Assembly: GCF_008084145.1 (NCBI RefSeq)
Contig: NZ_VSDO01000001.1
Coordinates: 1,006,840-1,070,839 of the forward strand
From: Paenibacillus faecis
GTDB taxonomy: Bacteria; Bacillota; Bacilli; Paenibacillales; Paenibacillaceae
Reading direction: 5' to 3'
Length of the DNA: 64,000 nucleotides
A model generated the notes under the pieces. The model was given only the letters and a program-made list of their open reading frames with translations, searched no databases and was not told the origin of the DNA. Shown piece by piece: positions 1 through 8,885 of the stretch. The stretch's first letter is position 1; the number at the start of each line of letters is the position of its first letter. The position numbers and the translations under genes were made by a program.

Positions 1-788
1 CCGCCGTAAAACGGGGTTTCCGGCAAATAAACGGTACCGGATTGAACCGCGCTTACCGCCATGTCCCAAACATCTCTCCACGAATCCGTATTCAAGGTCA
101 CCTGCATCGTTTTCGGGTTTACCGCGGACAATCCTTGCGTTCCGGCAATTCTGTCGGCCAGGGAACCCGCCGATTGCACGAAAGGAACGCTCAGACCGTA
201 GATGCGCCGCTCTCCTTGTCCGTCCGCAGGGAACCTGGCAGCCAATTGTAGGATTTCCCGCCAGGTCATGTTATCCTGTGGAGGACGAACGCCATACTGT
301 TTGAACAAATCCGCATTATAGTATAGTGCCGGGACGTAAAAGGTTGGACTAAGTCCGTAGAGTTGTCCCACTCCCAGTTCCCTCAAAAAGTCGACAATCG
401 GCCCCTGCATGCCGGAAAGCTCGTATTGATCGGACTTGATGAACGGTTCGAGGCTTGACAGCAGACCTTCCTGCACAAAACGTTCGTATTCACTAGAGGA
501 TAAATAGAATACATCCGGATTCTCGCGTTGAATGAATTCACGCAATGCCACACTATACTCCTTCGCCGGGTCTATCGTGCTTGAATCCAAAACAGCGACT
601 TCCACATCGACATCCCCGTACCTGCTTAAAAACAAATCCCCGTAATCTTCATAAAAGCTCCTCTCCCCAAAATACATCACTTTTAGGAAACGATGCCGTG
701 TTGTTTGCCCGGACGTAGGGTAACACCCTGCAATAAGCAAACATAGGGCGATAAAACCTATGCCCAACCGCATTTTTCGTCGAAGCAT
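1..788 (-). CDS. Extracellular solute-binding lipoprotein (sugar ABC type), 3' end cut by window edge
   Basis: The reverse strand is open from 788 to the window edge, giving about 262 residues of a longer protein. It starts MLRRKMRLGIGF, runs through a hydrophobic stretch and reaches a lipobox (LLIAGC), so it should be a membrane-anchored lipoprotein. The body reads like a family 1 ABC solute-binding protein: an N-terminal strand with V.YFG, then NPDVFYLSS, YGLSPTFYVPALYYN and MTWREILQLAARFP, which match the usual hinge and ligand-binding regions. An AAGGGGGGA-like ribosome site precedes 788; a second Met at 773 is possible. The start lies 13 bp after the BlaR1-like stop codon, so the two are probably one transcript. 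The ligand and any permease partner lie outside the window. Family call good; substrate unknown. Confidence 0.8.
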   Translation of the reverse strand, partial: MLRRKMRLGIGFIALCLLIAGCYPTSGQTTRHRFLKVMYFGERSFYEDYGDLFLSRYGDVDVEVAVLDSSTIDPAKEYSVALREFIQRENPDVFYLSSSEYERFVQEGLLSSLEPFIKSDQYELSGMQGPIVDFLRELGVGQLYGLSPTFYVPALYYNADLFKQYGVRPPQDNMTWREILQLAARFPADGQGERRIYGLSVPFVQSAGSLADRIAGTQGLSAVNPKTMQVTLNTDSWRDVWDMAVSAVQSGTVYLPETPFYG

Positions 789-801
789 CCCCGGTCCCCC
801 C

Positions 802-2415
802 TTAAAGTACATTCAATTCCACCGTTATCAGATCAGCGGGCAATTTCAAGCGGTCCGCCAAAGTTTGAACGATCTCGGCCCGAATGGCCTCCGGGTCGCT
901 GACGTGGTTGTTCAAAGACTCGATCACCCAAGCATCAATACGCGATAGTTGAGTCTCCAGTTGAGCGTAGTTCGCATAATCCAATACCTTACTGGAGGCA
1001 TATACTTTGGCTGCGTAAGAACTTTTCTCGCTCCCGCAACGGCTGCTCAGCGGAATTTTGTCCACTCCAGGGAATGTAATCGTACCATCCGCCAATTGAA
1101 AATCGATCGGATCCGAGTATGGAATCGCCTCTTGTTTATAAATGTCATAGATGTCGGCATCGGTTAGCTCGTTTATTTGACGGTCGAGTTTAACGAAATG
1201 CCGCTCCTCTTTCCGTTCGTCCTCCGTTAGCGAGGATTCGCTGCCGGTCTGAGCCTCGTAACTGATGTCAACGTCGGTCGTGGAAAAAGTCACCGCAGAA
1301 ACCGATGCAACCGAGGTGGACTTCATGTTCTGGGGAGATAACATGGCAGACGCCGGTTCTACCTTGGCATCCACCACCGTAGCGACCCCGACTCCGGCCA
1401 ATGCAACAACAACTGCGGATATTCCGGATAAAATAGCCGAACGTCTGCTTCTTTTCGTTGCCTTCAAAATATGCACCAGCCTGTCTCTAATCCAAGCGGC
1501 GTTTTCGCTAAAGCCGGTAAATATCCCGGCCGCCCTGGGGGTTGTCGAGCGTTCGAGCACATTCAGAATGGTTTCGCCGTAGAAACGTCTTTCCTGCTCG
1601 GGAATTCCGGCAACAACCTGCTGGTCGCAGGACATTTCCATGTAGCGGTCGAGGTCTTTACGCCAACGATAGACCGCGGGGTTAAACCAATGGATCGAAC
1701 AAGCCAGCAGAGCCAGCACCTTCAAGTGTAGATCCTTCCGTTTGTAATGGATTAGTTCGTGGCGAAAAATGAGCCGCAATTCCCGTTCTTTCAGCTCGAT
1801 TTCCGGTAATACCAGAGTCGCCTGCCTCAGTCCGATCAGCATGGGCGTGCGCACGGCATCATTCGATTGAAGCGAGACGCTACCTTGAATCCCCATTTCC
1901 CGTTTAATGGAGGCGAACAATTCCAGGGCTTCCCCTTCCACGGGAAGATTGGTACGCCGAAGTCTGGCGCGGAACCGGAAATAGGCCGACAATGATCGAA
2001 AGCCCGTAACCCCCAATCCCGCCAGCCAAACGAACGGCAGCCAAAACCCGATTTGGGGCAGCAAAGCTTGCAACTCCGTCGAAACTCCCCAATTCATCCA
2101 AATGTTTGTGTAACCCGGTGAATTTGTCCAGATCCGGCCGATTGCCGCTCCCTGATCCGCAAGGTATACGGTTGTTTGCTGCAGCATCGGGTCAGCCTCG
2201 GTCAGCCCGTTTAATTCATGAGGGCGCATATACATCAATCCGCCGATAACTCCGATCGGCAGAAGCAAAAACAGCAGTACGATCTTATGTGTACGGTAAT
2301 GCCACTGGGCGTCGAATAATTTGTATGTGAGCGGCTTCGCAAGCCATAGCGCGCCAAACAAGATCGTTCCCGTTATCGATAGGACGACCACCGTGATCGC
2401 CAACATCGTTCCCAC
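802..2415 (-). CDS. BlaR1/MecR1-type M56 membrane metalloprotease without a penicillin-binding sensor domain
   Basis: This 537-residue protein has the BlaR1 plan: membrane helices near residues 5-25, 45-63, 122-140 and 328-348, and a cytosolic M56 protease loop with the zinc motif HELIH at 219-223 followed by KRKD, WFNPAVY and the EMSCD segment near 260. In the known system such a protein senses a ligand outside and triggers cleavage of its BlaI partner. The region after residue 350 should be the outer sensor, but it is only about 185 residues, lacks the SxxK/SxN/KTG motifs of penicillin-binding sensors and resembles nothing I recognise. It lies 9 bp downstream of the BlaI-type repressor and just before a solute-binding lipoprotein. 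M56 protease call is firm; a beta-lactam role is not supported. Confidence 0.85.
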   Translation of the reverse strand: MGTMLAITVVVLSITGTILFGALWLAKPLTYKLFDAQWHYRTHKIVLLFLLLPIGVIGGLMYMRPHELNGLTEADPMLQQTTVYLADQGAAIGRIWTNSPGYTNIWMNWGVSTELQALLPQIGFWLPFVWLAGLGVTGFRSLSAYFRFRARLRRTNLPVEGEALELFASIKREMGIQGSVSLQSNDAVRTPMLIGLRQATLVLPEIELKERELRLIFRHELIHYKRKDLHLKVLALLACSIHWFNPAVYRWRKDLDRYMEMSCDQQVVAGIPEQERRFYGETILNVLERSTTPRAAGIFTGFSENAAWIRDRLVHILKATKRSRRSAILSGISAVVVALAGVGVATVVDAKVEPASAMLSPQNMKSTSVASVSAVTFSTTDVDISYEAQTGSESSLTEDERKEERHFVKLDRQINELTDADIYDIYKQEAIPYSDPIDFQLADGTITFPGVDKIPLSSRCGSEKSSYAAKVYASSKVLDYANYAQLETQLSRIDAWVIESLNNHVSDPEAIRAEIVQTLADRLKLPADLITVELNVL

Positions 2416-2424
2416 TCGCTCCCC

Positions 2425-2796
2425 CTACCTTTCGGAAAACCATTTTTTCAATTCTTCTATCTCCTCGGGGCTGATGTCATCGGCGTCATATAGGGCCGCG
2501 AGTAAATTTTTGACCGAACCTTCGTGAACTGTTTCCAGAAAGGCTCTCGTTTCCAGATGTTTGTACTCGTCCTCGGAAAACACGGGAGTATAGTAGTTGA
2601 CCTTCTTCCGCTTCTCCGTCCGCAGCAGCCCTTTTTCGGTCAAACGGGTCAAAAAAGTCAAAACCGTGGTCGGCTTCCAGTCCTTCCGTTTGTTCAGTTC
2701 GGCAAGGATAACCTGGGAGGTTACCGGTCCGCCCGCCGCCCAAACCACACGCATGACCTCTGACTCCGCCTCCGACATCTTTTGCACGGATTTCAT
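2425..2796 (-). CDS. blaI: BlaI/MecI/CopY-family winged-helix repressor
   Basis: At 123 residues this has the normal BlaI length. The N-terminal winged helix spans about residues 7-75 (ESEVMRVVWAAGGPVTSQVI, then TTVLTFLTRLTEKGLL as recognition helix), and the acidic C-terminal part is the dimerisation region. AAAGGAG sits before the ATG. The family represses its own promoter as a dimer and is inactivated by proteolysis signalled by BlaR1, which is the next gene. The promoter directly upstream carries two TACAnnnTGTA-type dyads, exactly the boxes this family binds, so autoregulation is well supported by sequence. What the regulon protects against is not shown, because no beta-lactamase is visible here. 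Confidence 0.9.
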   Translation of the reverse strand: MKSVQKMSEAESEVMRVVWAAGGPVTSQVILAELNKRKDWKPTTVLTFLTRLTEKGLLRTEKRKKVNYYTPVFSEDEYKHLETRAFLETVHEGSVKNLLAALYDADDISPEEIEELKKWFSER

Positions 2797-2829
2797 AACA
2801 ACGCTCCTTTGTGATCAACCGCGTATTTT

Positions 2830-2883
2830 CTACAACTTGTAGTTTATAAATTAAATTCTACAAAATGTAGAATAAAAAGTCAA
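2830..2883 (-). promoter_or_regulatory. blaI promoter with two BlaI-type operator dyads
   Basis: On the minus strand TTGACT (2878-2883) and TAGAAT (2855-2860) are 17 bp apart, a strong sigma-A promoter. The dyad CTACATTTTGTAG (2858-2870) covers the -10 region and a perfect dyad CTACAAGTTGTAG (2830-2842) lies downstream, centre to centre 28 bp. Both match the TACAnnnTGTA core of BlaI/MecI boxes. Confidence 0.85.
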
Positions 2884-2914
2884 CTTGATACCTCCCATCG
2901 CAATAAATGAGATT

Positions 2915-2940
2915 AGCCCGGCTTTTTCGCCGGGCTTCTT
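2915..2940 (-). terminator. Stem-loop after the metallo-hydrolase gene
   Basis: AGCCCGGC (2915-2922) pairs with GCCGGGCT (2929-2936) around a short loop. It lies between the metallo-hydrolase stop and the blaI promoter. The T-rich tail is better on the plus strand, so termination on the minus strand is only probable. Confidence 0.55.
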
Positions 2941-2956
2941 TCATCTCTCTTTTTGA

Positions 2957-3694
2957 TTAATCATACTCCCGCAACAACTGCCGAAGCGCGGCTTCCGCAT
3001 CGCCTTGATAGATTCCGCCATGATAACAAATCAGTTGCGAAATACGGTAGTTCAGCAATCTGTGAATGGACTTGACCGCTTCCTCCAAATCCTCCGCATA
3101 CTGCGGGTTGGCTAAGCCGAGTTTCCCGTCTTCGGTTATGGCGACCGCGTCTCCGGCGATCAGCGTTTGGCTGGCCGGTAAGTAGAAGGAGATATGCCCG
3201 GCGGTATGCCCCGGTGTCGGAACAACCTCGATCCCTCCGCACCAAGGCAGAAGCTCTCCTTCAAGCAACGGCCGGGTCACTTCAACCGGCTCGATCGTTT
3301 TCAAGAAGCCGATAAACTGTTCGACCGCTTGTTTCTCCTCCGCGGGGATTTGAGACAAAGAAGCTTCCGCCTGCTCGATCCGTAACGCTTTCCGGCCTCC
3401 GGTTATATAAGGGATTTCCGGCCCGTACGCCATAATCTCCACGCGCGGATATGTCCGTTTCAGCGCCGCGGCGGAACCCATATGGTCCATATCATGATGT
3501 GTCAACAGTAATTTGGTTATCGCATCCAGGCTGAACCCCGATCTTGCCGCAGCAGCTTCCAAGCGAGGCAAAAACCCGGGATAACCGCAATCGATAAGAA
3601 TTAATTCCGCGTTGCCCTTGATTAGCGTCGGCCAAATGGTTTGCTGTTCTCCGTTCTGATCGAATTCGATTTCCAAGCCATGTATTTCAGCCAT
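2957..3694 (-). CDS. Metallo-beta-lactamase-fold hydrolase
   Basis: This protein of about 245 residues has the metallo-beta-lactamase fold. The zinc motif THHDMDH sits near residue 64, followed by TPGHTAGHISFYL and the LIAGDAV strand, and a late YHGG histidine completes the site. The start at 3694 (MAEIHG) is chosen because GGGGAG lies 6-7 bases upstream; an upstream in-frame ATG at 3745 has no such site. The family covers glyoxalase II-like thioesterases, lactonases and true lactamases. Nothing in the sequence picks one, and the lack of a signal peptide argues against a secreted beta-lactamase. It stands alone between a terminator-like stem-loop and a weakly structured gap. Confidence 0.8.
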   Translation of the reverse strand: MAEIHGLEIEFDQNGEQQTIWPTLIKGNAELILIDCGYPGFLPRLEAAAARSGFSLDAITKLLLTHHDMDHMGSAAALKRTYPRVEIMAYGPEIPYITGGRKALRIEQAEASLSQIPAEEKQAVEQFIGFLKTIEPVEVTRPLLEGELLPWCGGIEVVPTPGHTAGHISFYLPASQTLIAGDAVAITEDGKLGLANPQYAEDLEEAVKSIHRLLNYRISQLICYHGGIYQGDAEAALRQLLREYD

Positions 3695-3871
3695 CTTAAC
3701 TCCCCTATTTTTCATGATAAAAAGATACGTTGATCCACCCGGCACCTGGGACCTTCCGTAATGCGAACGGCTGTGCCAAGAGCGGCTGCAACCTTTTTAA
3801 AATCCTTTTCACCTCCCGCTGAATTGAAGATCCCGTGCACAACGTAATCATAGCAAGGCCAGGGGACAGAT

Positions 3872-3895
3872 GATAGTACCCCATCGGGTACTATC
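3872..3895. promoter_or_regulatory. 10-bp inverted repeat in the gap upstream of the metallo-hydrolase
   Basis: GATAGTACCC (3872-3881) and GGGTACTATC (3886-3895) form a perfect dyad with a 4-base gap and no T-run. It lies about 180 bp upstream of the hydrolase start. It could be an operator or a processed hairpin; no regulator can be named. Confidence 0.4.
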
Positions 3896-3927
3896 TGGGA
3901 TAATCTCCGTAAATCATCCGAATATGC

Positions 3928-3953
3928 AAAAAAACCTGTCTTATCGACAGGTT
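3928..3953 (-). terminator. Intrinsic terminator of the VOC gene
   Basis: AACCTGTC and GACAGGTT (3933-3940, 3946-3953) form the stem, and the minus-strand RNA then runs into seven U. It follows the VOC gene stop by about 40 bp. Confidence 0.8.
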
Positions 3954-3990
3954 GGTGGTTGGTACTTTATCAGTTTACGCCTCGTTTCTT

Positions 3991-4347
3991 TTAAACAAGG
4001 GTGCAAATACGTAATTGATTGCCATCCGGATCCACGACTTTCATCATGCGAAGCCCTTCCAGATTCTCATTTGGTGGCTCAGTGATGCGGATATCCTTTT
4101 TGCTCTTTAATTCCTCGTACCAGCTATCCACATCCGGAACAAAAAAATGAATTAATCCACCAACTTGGCAGTCTCCGGTATGTTCCGTCAAATAAATGGT
4201 CATTTCATCCCTGGAGATCTGAACAAAAACGGGAAAATGTGGTTCATACCGATGTTCCCAGTCGATTTGAAAACCCATTCCCTCCACGTAGAAGGCCTTA
4301 CTTTTTTCATAGTCCGTTATACGAAATGCAGGAATCACTGTTTGCAT
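3991..4347 (-). CDS. VOC-superfamily (glyoxalase/bleomycin-resistance fold) protein
   Basis: The 118-residue protein has the two beta-alpha-beta-beta-beta modules of the VOC fold: FRITDYEKSKAFYVEGMGF at the N-terminus, a central HFFVPDVDSWYEEL module, and the closing VVDPDGNQLRI that usually supplies the last metal-ligand strand. GAGGAGGGG lies before the ATG. The arrangement is closest to small bleomycin-resistance-like proteins, which bind or sequester a drug or act as glyoxalase-type enzymes. No substrate can be inferred from the surroundings, since it is transcribed on its own with its own terminator. Confidence 0.85.
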   Translation of the reverse strand: MQTVIPAFRITDYEKSKAFYVEGMGFQIDWEHRYEPHFPVFVQISRDEMTIYLTEHTGDCQVGGLIHFFVPDVDSWYEELKSKKDIRITEPPNENLEGLRMMKVVDPDGNQLRICTLV

Positions 4348-4426
4348 ATTTCCCCTCCTCTAATTTAGGTATCGTAATTCTTATTCAACGAACGAATTGT
4401 ATTATCCTTCCAGTTGATTCCAAACA

Positions 4427-4924
4427 AAACCACCCGTGTGAACGGGTGGTTTGCTCAAAGGCTATAAGCCTTAATTACCGGCTCGCATCTAAAGGCGCTA
4501 GCTTTCACTACTAGTCCCCCGTCAAACAACCTTGATAACATAAAATTCCTGCATATCTGCATGCTTTTTTCCTGTTTAAACTCAAAATTTCTAAATACCT
4601 GCAAATCTGCAGGAATTTTCGACGAAGCCGGCTCGTTTTTCTAAAATCGCTGGAAATGCCTGCAGATTTGCATCTTTTTTCGCATTCCCTCGGGAATCGG
4701 CTTAAATACCTGCAGATTTGCATCTTTTTGGAGTTTGATGCTTCGAAGCTCGGAAGCACACTAGGCGCCTCTTTGGATGTGACATATCACTTCGATTAGC
4801 CATTAGGCAACCTTTTCCTTTCGTTATACATCGTAGCTTGAACATTCCTATGATAACGACCCCATCAGGTGGTTTGTTGTTTCGCACGCTTCGCGAGCTC
4901 AACTGGCTAAAGCCTCAAATAAAA
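4427..4924 (+). repeat. R1 dispersed repeat, full copy A
   Basis: This gene-free stretch matches another at 59,030-59,577 in the same orientation. It opens with a hairpin (AAACCACCCGT/ACGGGTGGTTT, 4427-4452), passes GGCTATAAGCC and CGCTAGCTTTCAC, holds a core with repeated TGCAGATTTGCAT-type motifs (about 4540-4735), and ends at CAACTGGCTAAAGCC. The hairpin-led ends recall IS200/IS605-type termini, so this may be a non-autonomous relic, but no transposase is present. Fragments lie at 17,841 and on both sides of the IS3 element near 39-40.4 kb. Confidence 0.65.
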
Positions 4925-4962
4925 AGGACGCCCCCGTGCCTTCGCTTGGGTTGCGTCCTTCT
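4921..4962 (-). terminator. Intrinsic terminator of the CYP102-type gene
   Basis: On the minus strand AAGGACGC pairs with GCGTCCTT across a GC-rich loop that can itself pair (AACCC with GGGGG), followed by TTTTTATT. It begins about 60 bp after the P450 stop codon. Confidence 0.8.
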
Positions 4963-5019
4963 CACGTTTATTCCACTTCCAATACTGTTGAAAGCACGTA
5001 GGCGGTGGCATGCCGTACT

Positions 5020-8000
5020 TTAAATGCCGGTCCACACGTCCTTGGCATATTGGCCGGTACTCAGCAAGCCGTCTAGCCAACGGACCGCCGTCGCTTCATC
5101 ACATTGATGGACTTCTTGATAAGCGTCCCGGAGGGTAGCCTCCACATCGGGCGCCATCCGCGTACCGTCGCCGCATACATATAGGCGAGCCCCTTGATCC
5201 AGCAGGCCGATTAAACGCTCTTTGTCCTCCTTCAGCCTATCTTGAACATACACCTTGCATGACTCGTCCACCCGTGAGAAAGCGGTATGCAGCTTGACGA
5301 TGCCCTCCGCCTCGAAGGCTTCCAGCTCCTCTTTGTAGAGAAAATCCTCATTGGGCCTTCTGCAGCCAAAATACAAATGAGCTTCCCCGAGCGTTCTGCC
5401 TTCCTCACGCTGCGCCGCGCGCGCCTGAAGAAACCCGCGGAACGGGGCCAACCCGGTGCCCGGACCGATCATGATCATCGCCGTTTCGGAATGTTCCGGC
5501 AACTCGAATCCCGAGCCTGGCCGTCTGATAAATACGGCCACCGCCTCTCCTTTCCCAAGCTCCCGCAAATAGTTCGAAGCGATCCCGCGGTATTCCCCGT
5601 GTCCGCTTCGCGCCGGACCGGCAACGACCGCGACCGTGATGCTGACCCGGTTCCGCGACTTTTTGGGCGAGCTTGATATGGAGTAATACCTCGGCTTTAA
5701 TGGCGGCAGCAGTTCAAGGAAACGATCGAACGGCATTTCGCAAGCCGGGTAGCGTTCGAGCAGCTCCAGCATCGTCACCCGCTTTTTCATAATCTCGTTC
5801 TGATAGGTTCCTTCCTCAAGCATCGCTTCCAGTTCTTTTTTGTGAGGAGGACAGGTCGTAAATGCCGCCATTTCCCGCAGTTGGGCCCGGCTGGCCGTCT
5901 CCTGCAGCTCGACGCTGTTTCCGAGCAGTTCCATCAGACCGACCGGCTTGCCGAGCGGCAGATGAGCCGCGCTGCGTCCGCCGCCTTCCAGAAGCAAGTG
6001 GTCGTCCGGTCGCAATTGAAACCGCCGGATCACCCGTTCGATCAAAGAGCGGGGATTCCGCGGCAGCACGCCGAGATGGTCGCCTTCCCGATATTCCGCC
6101 CCTTCGGGGAGGGCTATCTCAATATGACGGGTGCTTCTGTCGCTTTCCGGACTCTGCAGCTCCCGGTTTTCCACAATTTCCGCATGAAAAGCGTCATAGG
6201 TCTCGGCTAGCGGCGTACCGACCATACCGCTGACGAAACGAAGCGAGAGCGTGCTTTCCTGTTTCTCGATTCCCTTGTACTTCAGCCCGAAAGCGTCCAT
6301 GATCCCGGCCCATAGCTTATCCCTCCAAGCTTCATATTGAAGCTCGAAGTCACCGCTGGCGTCCCCTTCTCCCCGCTCTAGCAAGCGCTCGGCGCCCAGC
6401 TCCCGGAGACGCTCGTCGATAAAGACGGGGACTTTTTGGTACGTGCTGGCCCAGTTATGGTCCCCGCAGCCGAAAACGGCATACCGGACTCCCTTCAATT
6501 TGCCGGCCTCTTCTCCGGATAACCACTCCACAAATTGTCTGCCGTTATCGGGCGGGTTCCCGTTGTAAGAGGCGCTGACGATGAGAACGGCCCCGTCCGC
6601 GGGAAGCTTGCCCACGAAGGAATCCATACTTGCGGCCTCGCTTCTGAATCCCAGCAGTCTGCCGTTATCCGCCAGCTCCCGCGCGATCCCCTCGGCGGTG
6701 CCCAAGTTGGAGCCGTACAGCACCAGAAGCGGCGTATCGTGTCCTTTCAGATCCGAATCGGGCTGAATAAACGCCGACTCCCGGCTGCTCTCCGCAGCGG
6801 TTTCCTCGGGATTCGCGATCCCGATCATCGGCTGTCGTCTGATTTTGACCTGCATCGTAAACTGATCCGGCTTGAGCGTCAGTGTTTCTTTTACCTTCAG
6901 CTTGTATTGGGTATGATCCACCGGTTCAAAATGCTTCAGCAGCATGCCAAGCACCAACGTCGCTTCGTGCAGGGCGAACTGCTGGCCGATGCAGGCCCGC
7001 TGCCCGTTCCCGAAAGGCTTGAACGCGTGATGCGGGATCTTGGCTTCGTCTTCGAAGCGCTCGGGCCGGAATTCTTCGACTTCCTCCCCCCAGACTTCCT
7101 TGTCCCGGTGAAGGATCGGAATCAGAACCGTTACCGCTTCGTTTTGGCGGATCGGATACTTGCCGCCGAGGAGGGTGTCTTCTTTCGCGTATAAAGAGAA
7201 AGCCGGAGCGGTCGGCCATAATCGCAGGCTTTCATTCAAAATCATGCGAATGTACTTCAAATCCCTGACCTGTTTATAGCTCGGCACGGGATCCGTCAGG
7301 ATGCGATCCACTTCCTCCTGGGCTTTTTTCAACTTGTCCGGATGTTTAAGCAGGAAATAAAAAGCGAAGGACAGCAAACCGCTGGTCGTCTCGTGACCCG
7401 CTATGAGGAAGGTGATGATCTGGTAGCGAATATTCTCGTCATCCAGCGCCTCGCCCGTTTCGGGATCTTTGCTGGTCAGCATGTGCGCAAGCAAATCGTC
7501 CTTGCCTTCGGTTTTGCCGGCACGCCGCTCGGCGATAATTTGGTCCACCGTCGAGAACATCGACTGAATGTCATGATTAAACTGACGTTTGGTCACCAGC
7601 ATGAGTTTGTTCTGAATACCCAGCCGCTGCCCCTGGTTCATCGCCTCATCCAAAGCTCTTGTCATGCTAAGCACGAAAGGGTGCGGGTGCTCCCGGTAAA
7701 AGCTGTTAAAGCGGTAATTGAAACCGCATAAACCGATCGTGTCCAGCGTTAGCCGGGTCATATCATCCGGGACATTGACGGACTCCCCCGGATTTAGCCG
7801 GGCCCATTTCTGCGTAAGCTGAAGCGCAATGTCCACCATCATTCCATGGTATCCCTGCATGGCTCTCTGACTGAAGCTGGGGAGCAGAATATGATGCGCT
7901 TTTTTCCAGTTCGGTTCATACGTCCAGCTCGTAAACAATCCGTCTCCCGCGAACGCTCTTACCCTCTGCAGCGGACTCCACACGTTTTTGTCAAACTTGG

Positions 8001-8196
8001 ACTGGTCACAGGCCTCCTCGACATAACGATGCCCCGAGATGATGGTTTGCTGACCTCCCGGAAGATCCAGGCGGAAGATGGGGCCGTATTCCTTGGCGAG
8101 CTTCATGAAGGACTGCACCGGCCGATCTGAATCGATATCGGGGAGATTTCCAAGAATACCTTTCGTTTTCGGCTGCGGAATAGATGGGTGTTCCAT
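5020..8196 (-). CDS. Self-sufficient cytochrome P450 - NADPH reductase fusion (CYP102A family)
   Basis: The 1058-residue protein fuses a P450 to a diflavin reductase, as in P450 BM3. P450 part, 1-460: AGHETT in the I helix (266-271), ESLRLWP, FRPERF, and heme signature [13 protein letters not shown] with ligand Cys402. FMN domain near 485-640 ([11 protein letters not shown]), then FAD (RYYSISSSP) and NADP ([16 protein letters not shown]) sites. Such enzymes hydroxylate mid- and long-chain fatty acids at subterminal carbons in the cytosol. AAGGAGG precedes the ATG. By my recollection of BM3, its substrate-anchoring Arg47 and Tyr51 correspond to Gly48 and Ile52 here, so substrate preference may differ. 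No FatR-type repressor gene lies beside it. A TATAAT at 8250-8255 may be its -10 box, with no clear -35. Confidence 0.95.
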   Translation of the reverse strand: MEHPSIPQPKTKGILGNLPDIDSDRPVQSFMKLAKEYGPIFRLDLPGGQQTIISGHRYVEEACDQSKFDKNVWSPLQRVRAFAGDGLFTSWTYEPNWKKAHHILLPSFSQRAMQGYHGMMVDIALQLTQKWARLNPGESVNVPDDMTRLTLDTIGLCGFNYRFNSFYREHPHPFVLSMTRALDEAMNQGQRLGIQNKLMLVTKRQFNHDIQSMFSTVDQIIAERRAGKTEGKDDLLAHMLTSKDPETGEALDDENIRYQIITFLIAGHETTSGLLSFAFYFLLKHPDKLKKAQEEVDRILTDPVPSYKQVRDLKYIRMILNESLRLWPTAPAFSLYAKEDTLLGGKYPIRQNEAVTVLIPILHRDKEVWGEEVEEFRPERFEDEAKIPHHAFKPFGNGQRACIGQQFALHEATLVLGMLLKHFEPVDHTQYKLKVKETLTLKPDQFTMQVKIRRQPMIGIANPEETAAESSRESAFIQPDSDLKGHDTPLLVLYGSNLGTAEGIARELADNGRLLGFRSEAASMDSFVGKLPADGAVLIVSASYNGNPPDNGRQFVEWLSGEEAGKLKGVRYAVFGCGDHNWASTYQKVPVFIDERLRELGAERLLERGEGDASGDFELQYEAWRDKLWAGIMDAFGLKYKGIEKQESTLSLRFVSGMVGTPLAETYDAFHAEIVENRELQSPESDRSTRHIEIALPEGAEYREGDHLGVLPRNPRSLIERVIRRFQLRPDDHLLLEGGGRSAAHLPLGKPVGLMELLGNSVELQETASRAQLREMAAFTTCPPHKKELEAMLEEGTYQNEIMKKRVTMLELLERYPACEMPFDRFLELLPPLKPRYYSISSSPKKSRNRVSITVAVVAGPARSGHGEYRGIASNYLRELGKGEAVAVFIRRPGSGFELPEHSETAMIMIGPGTGLAPFRGFLQARAAQREEGRTLGEAHLYFGCRRPNEDFLYKEELEAFEAEGIVKLHTAFSRVDESCKVYVQDRLKEDKERLIGLLDQGARLYVCGDGTRMAPDVEATLRDAYQEVHQCDEATAVRWLDGLLSTGQYAKDVWTGI

Positions 8197-8490
8197 TCCA
8201 AATCCTCCTTCCTTGTTCCAACATATGAAAAGGTTTGACCTTGGAGGAAATTATATACTCACCCTCCAGGAATTAAAGAAACTAAAATATGTCCCACGCA
8301 CGAGACATACTTCTCCAATAACACAAATATTGGAAGGTGAAACAGATGAAAGTCGGTTTTTTGGAAAATTCTGTGACAGATTTGTTCGGATATAGAAGCC
8401 CTTATTTTAGGGAAAAGCGGGCAAAACCCACGATCGTTGCATTAACCAGAGGGGACTAGCGGCTGTAACAGCCTCCCTTTGAGCCAGACG

Positions 8491-8700
8491 GGTGGGTAAA
8501 TAAGGGCCATTTTAGGCGCTATTTTGTCGAATTTGGCTCTTCGGTGCGAAATAGAGGTCATTTGGGGCCTTATTTTAGAGAAAGTCGGGCAAAAACCAGA
8601 TTTCTGAGCTCATGCCAGAGAAATAAGGCCTTTTTTGACCGCTATTTTGCCTTCGGAGCCGGATTAGGCCGAAATAACTGCCCAAAAGGCCGCTATTATC
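8491..8700 (+). repeat. R2 dispersed repeat, copy A
   Basis: The 689-bp gap upstream of the P450 gene holds no gene. About 210 bp of it matches, in inverted orientation, 18,131-18,336. Shared blocks include GGCGCTATTTTGTCGAA, a TGACCGCTATT block and CCCAAAAGGCCG. The copies differ by many substitutions and small indels, so they are old. No open reading frame is common to both. Confidence 0.7.
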
Positions 8701-8822
8701 CTTCCATCGCTTGCCTCGAAGCGATTCGATCGGAAATGTTGCAGTTCTCGGAAGCGCGTTCAAAATCGGCATTCGGATTTACTCGGATTCGGAACGGGCG
8801 ATTTTAAAATCGCTCCATGTGC

Positions 8823-8851
8823 TTGCCTAGGATTAAAATCACACTTATCAT
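8823..8851 (+). promoter_or_regulatory. Probable glpP promoter
   Basis: TTGCCT (8823-8828) and TATCAT (8846-8851) are 17 bp apart and end 34 bp before the glpP start. Confidence 0.55.
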
Positions 8852-8885
8852 GGAATGTACACGTCTGACCAAAGGGGCCTGAGAT

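Noticed and set aside
2957-3694. Beta-lactamase controlled by the BlaI/BlaR1 pair
   Set aside because: It lacks a signal peptide, is not in the bla-type transcript and its fold covers many other hydrolases.
4540-4735. R1 core read as a CRISPR array
   Set aside because: Only two or three TGCAGATTTGCAT-like motifs at irregular spacing, no uniform spacers and no cas genes.
6535-7194. Plus-strand open frame of 219 codons inside the P450 gene
   Set aside because: Antisense to a protein with all P450 motifs; composition is that of a reversed GC-rich gene.
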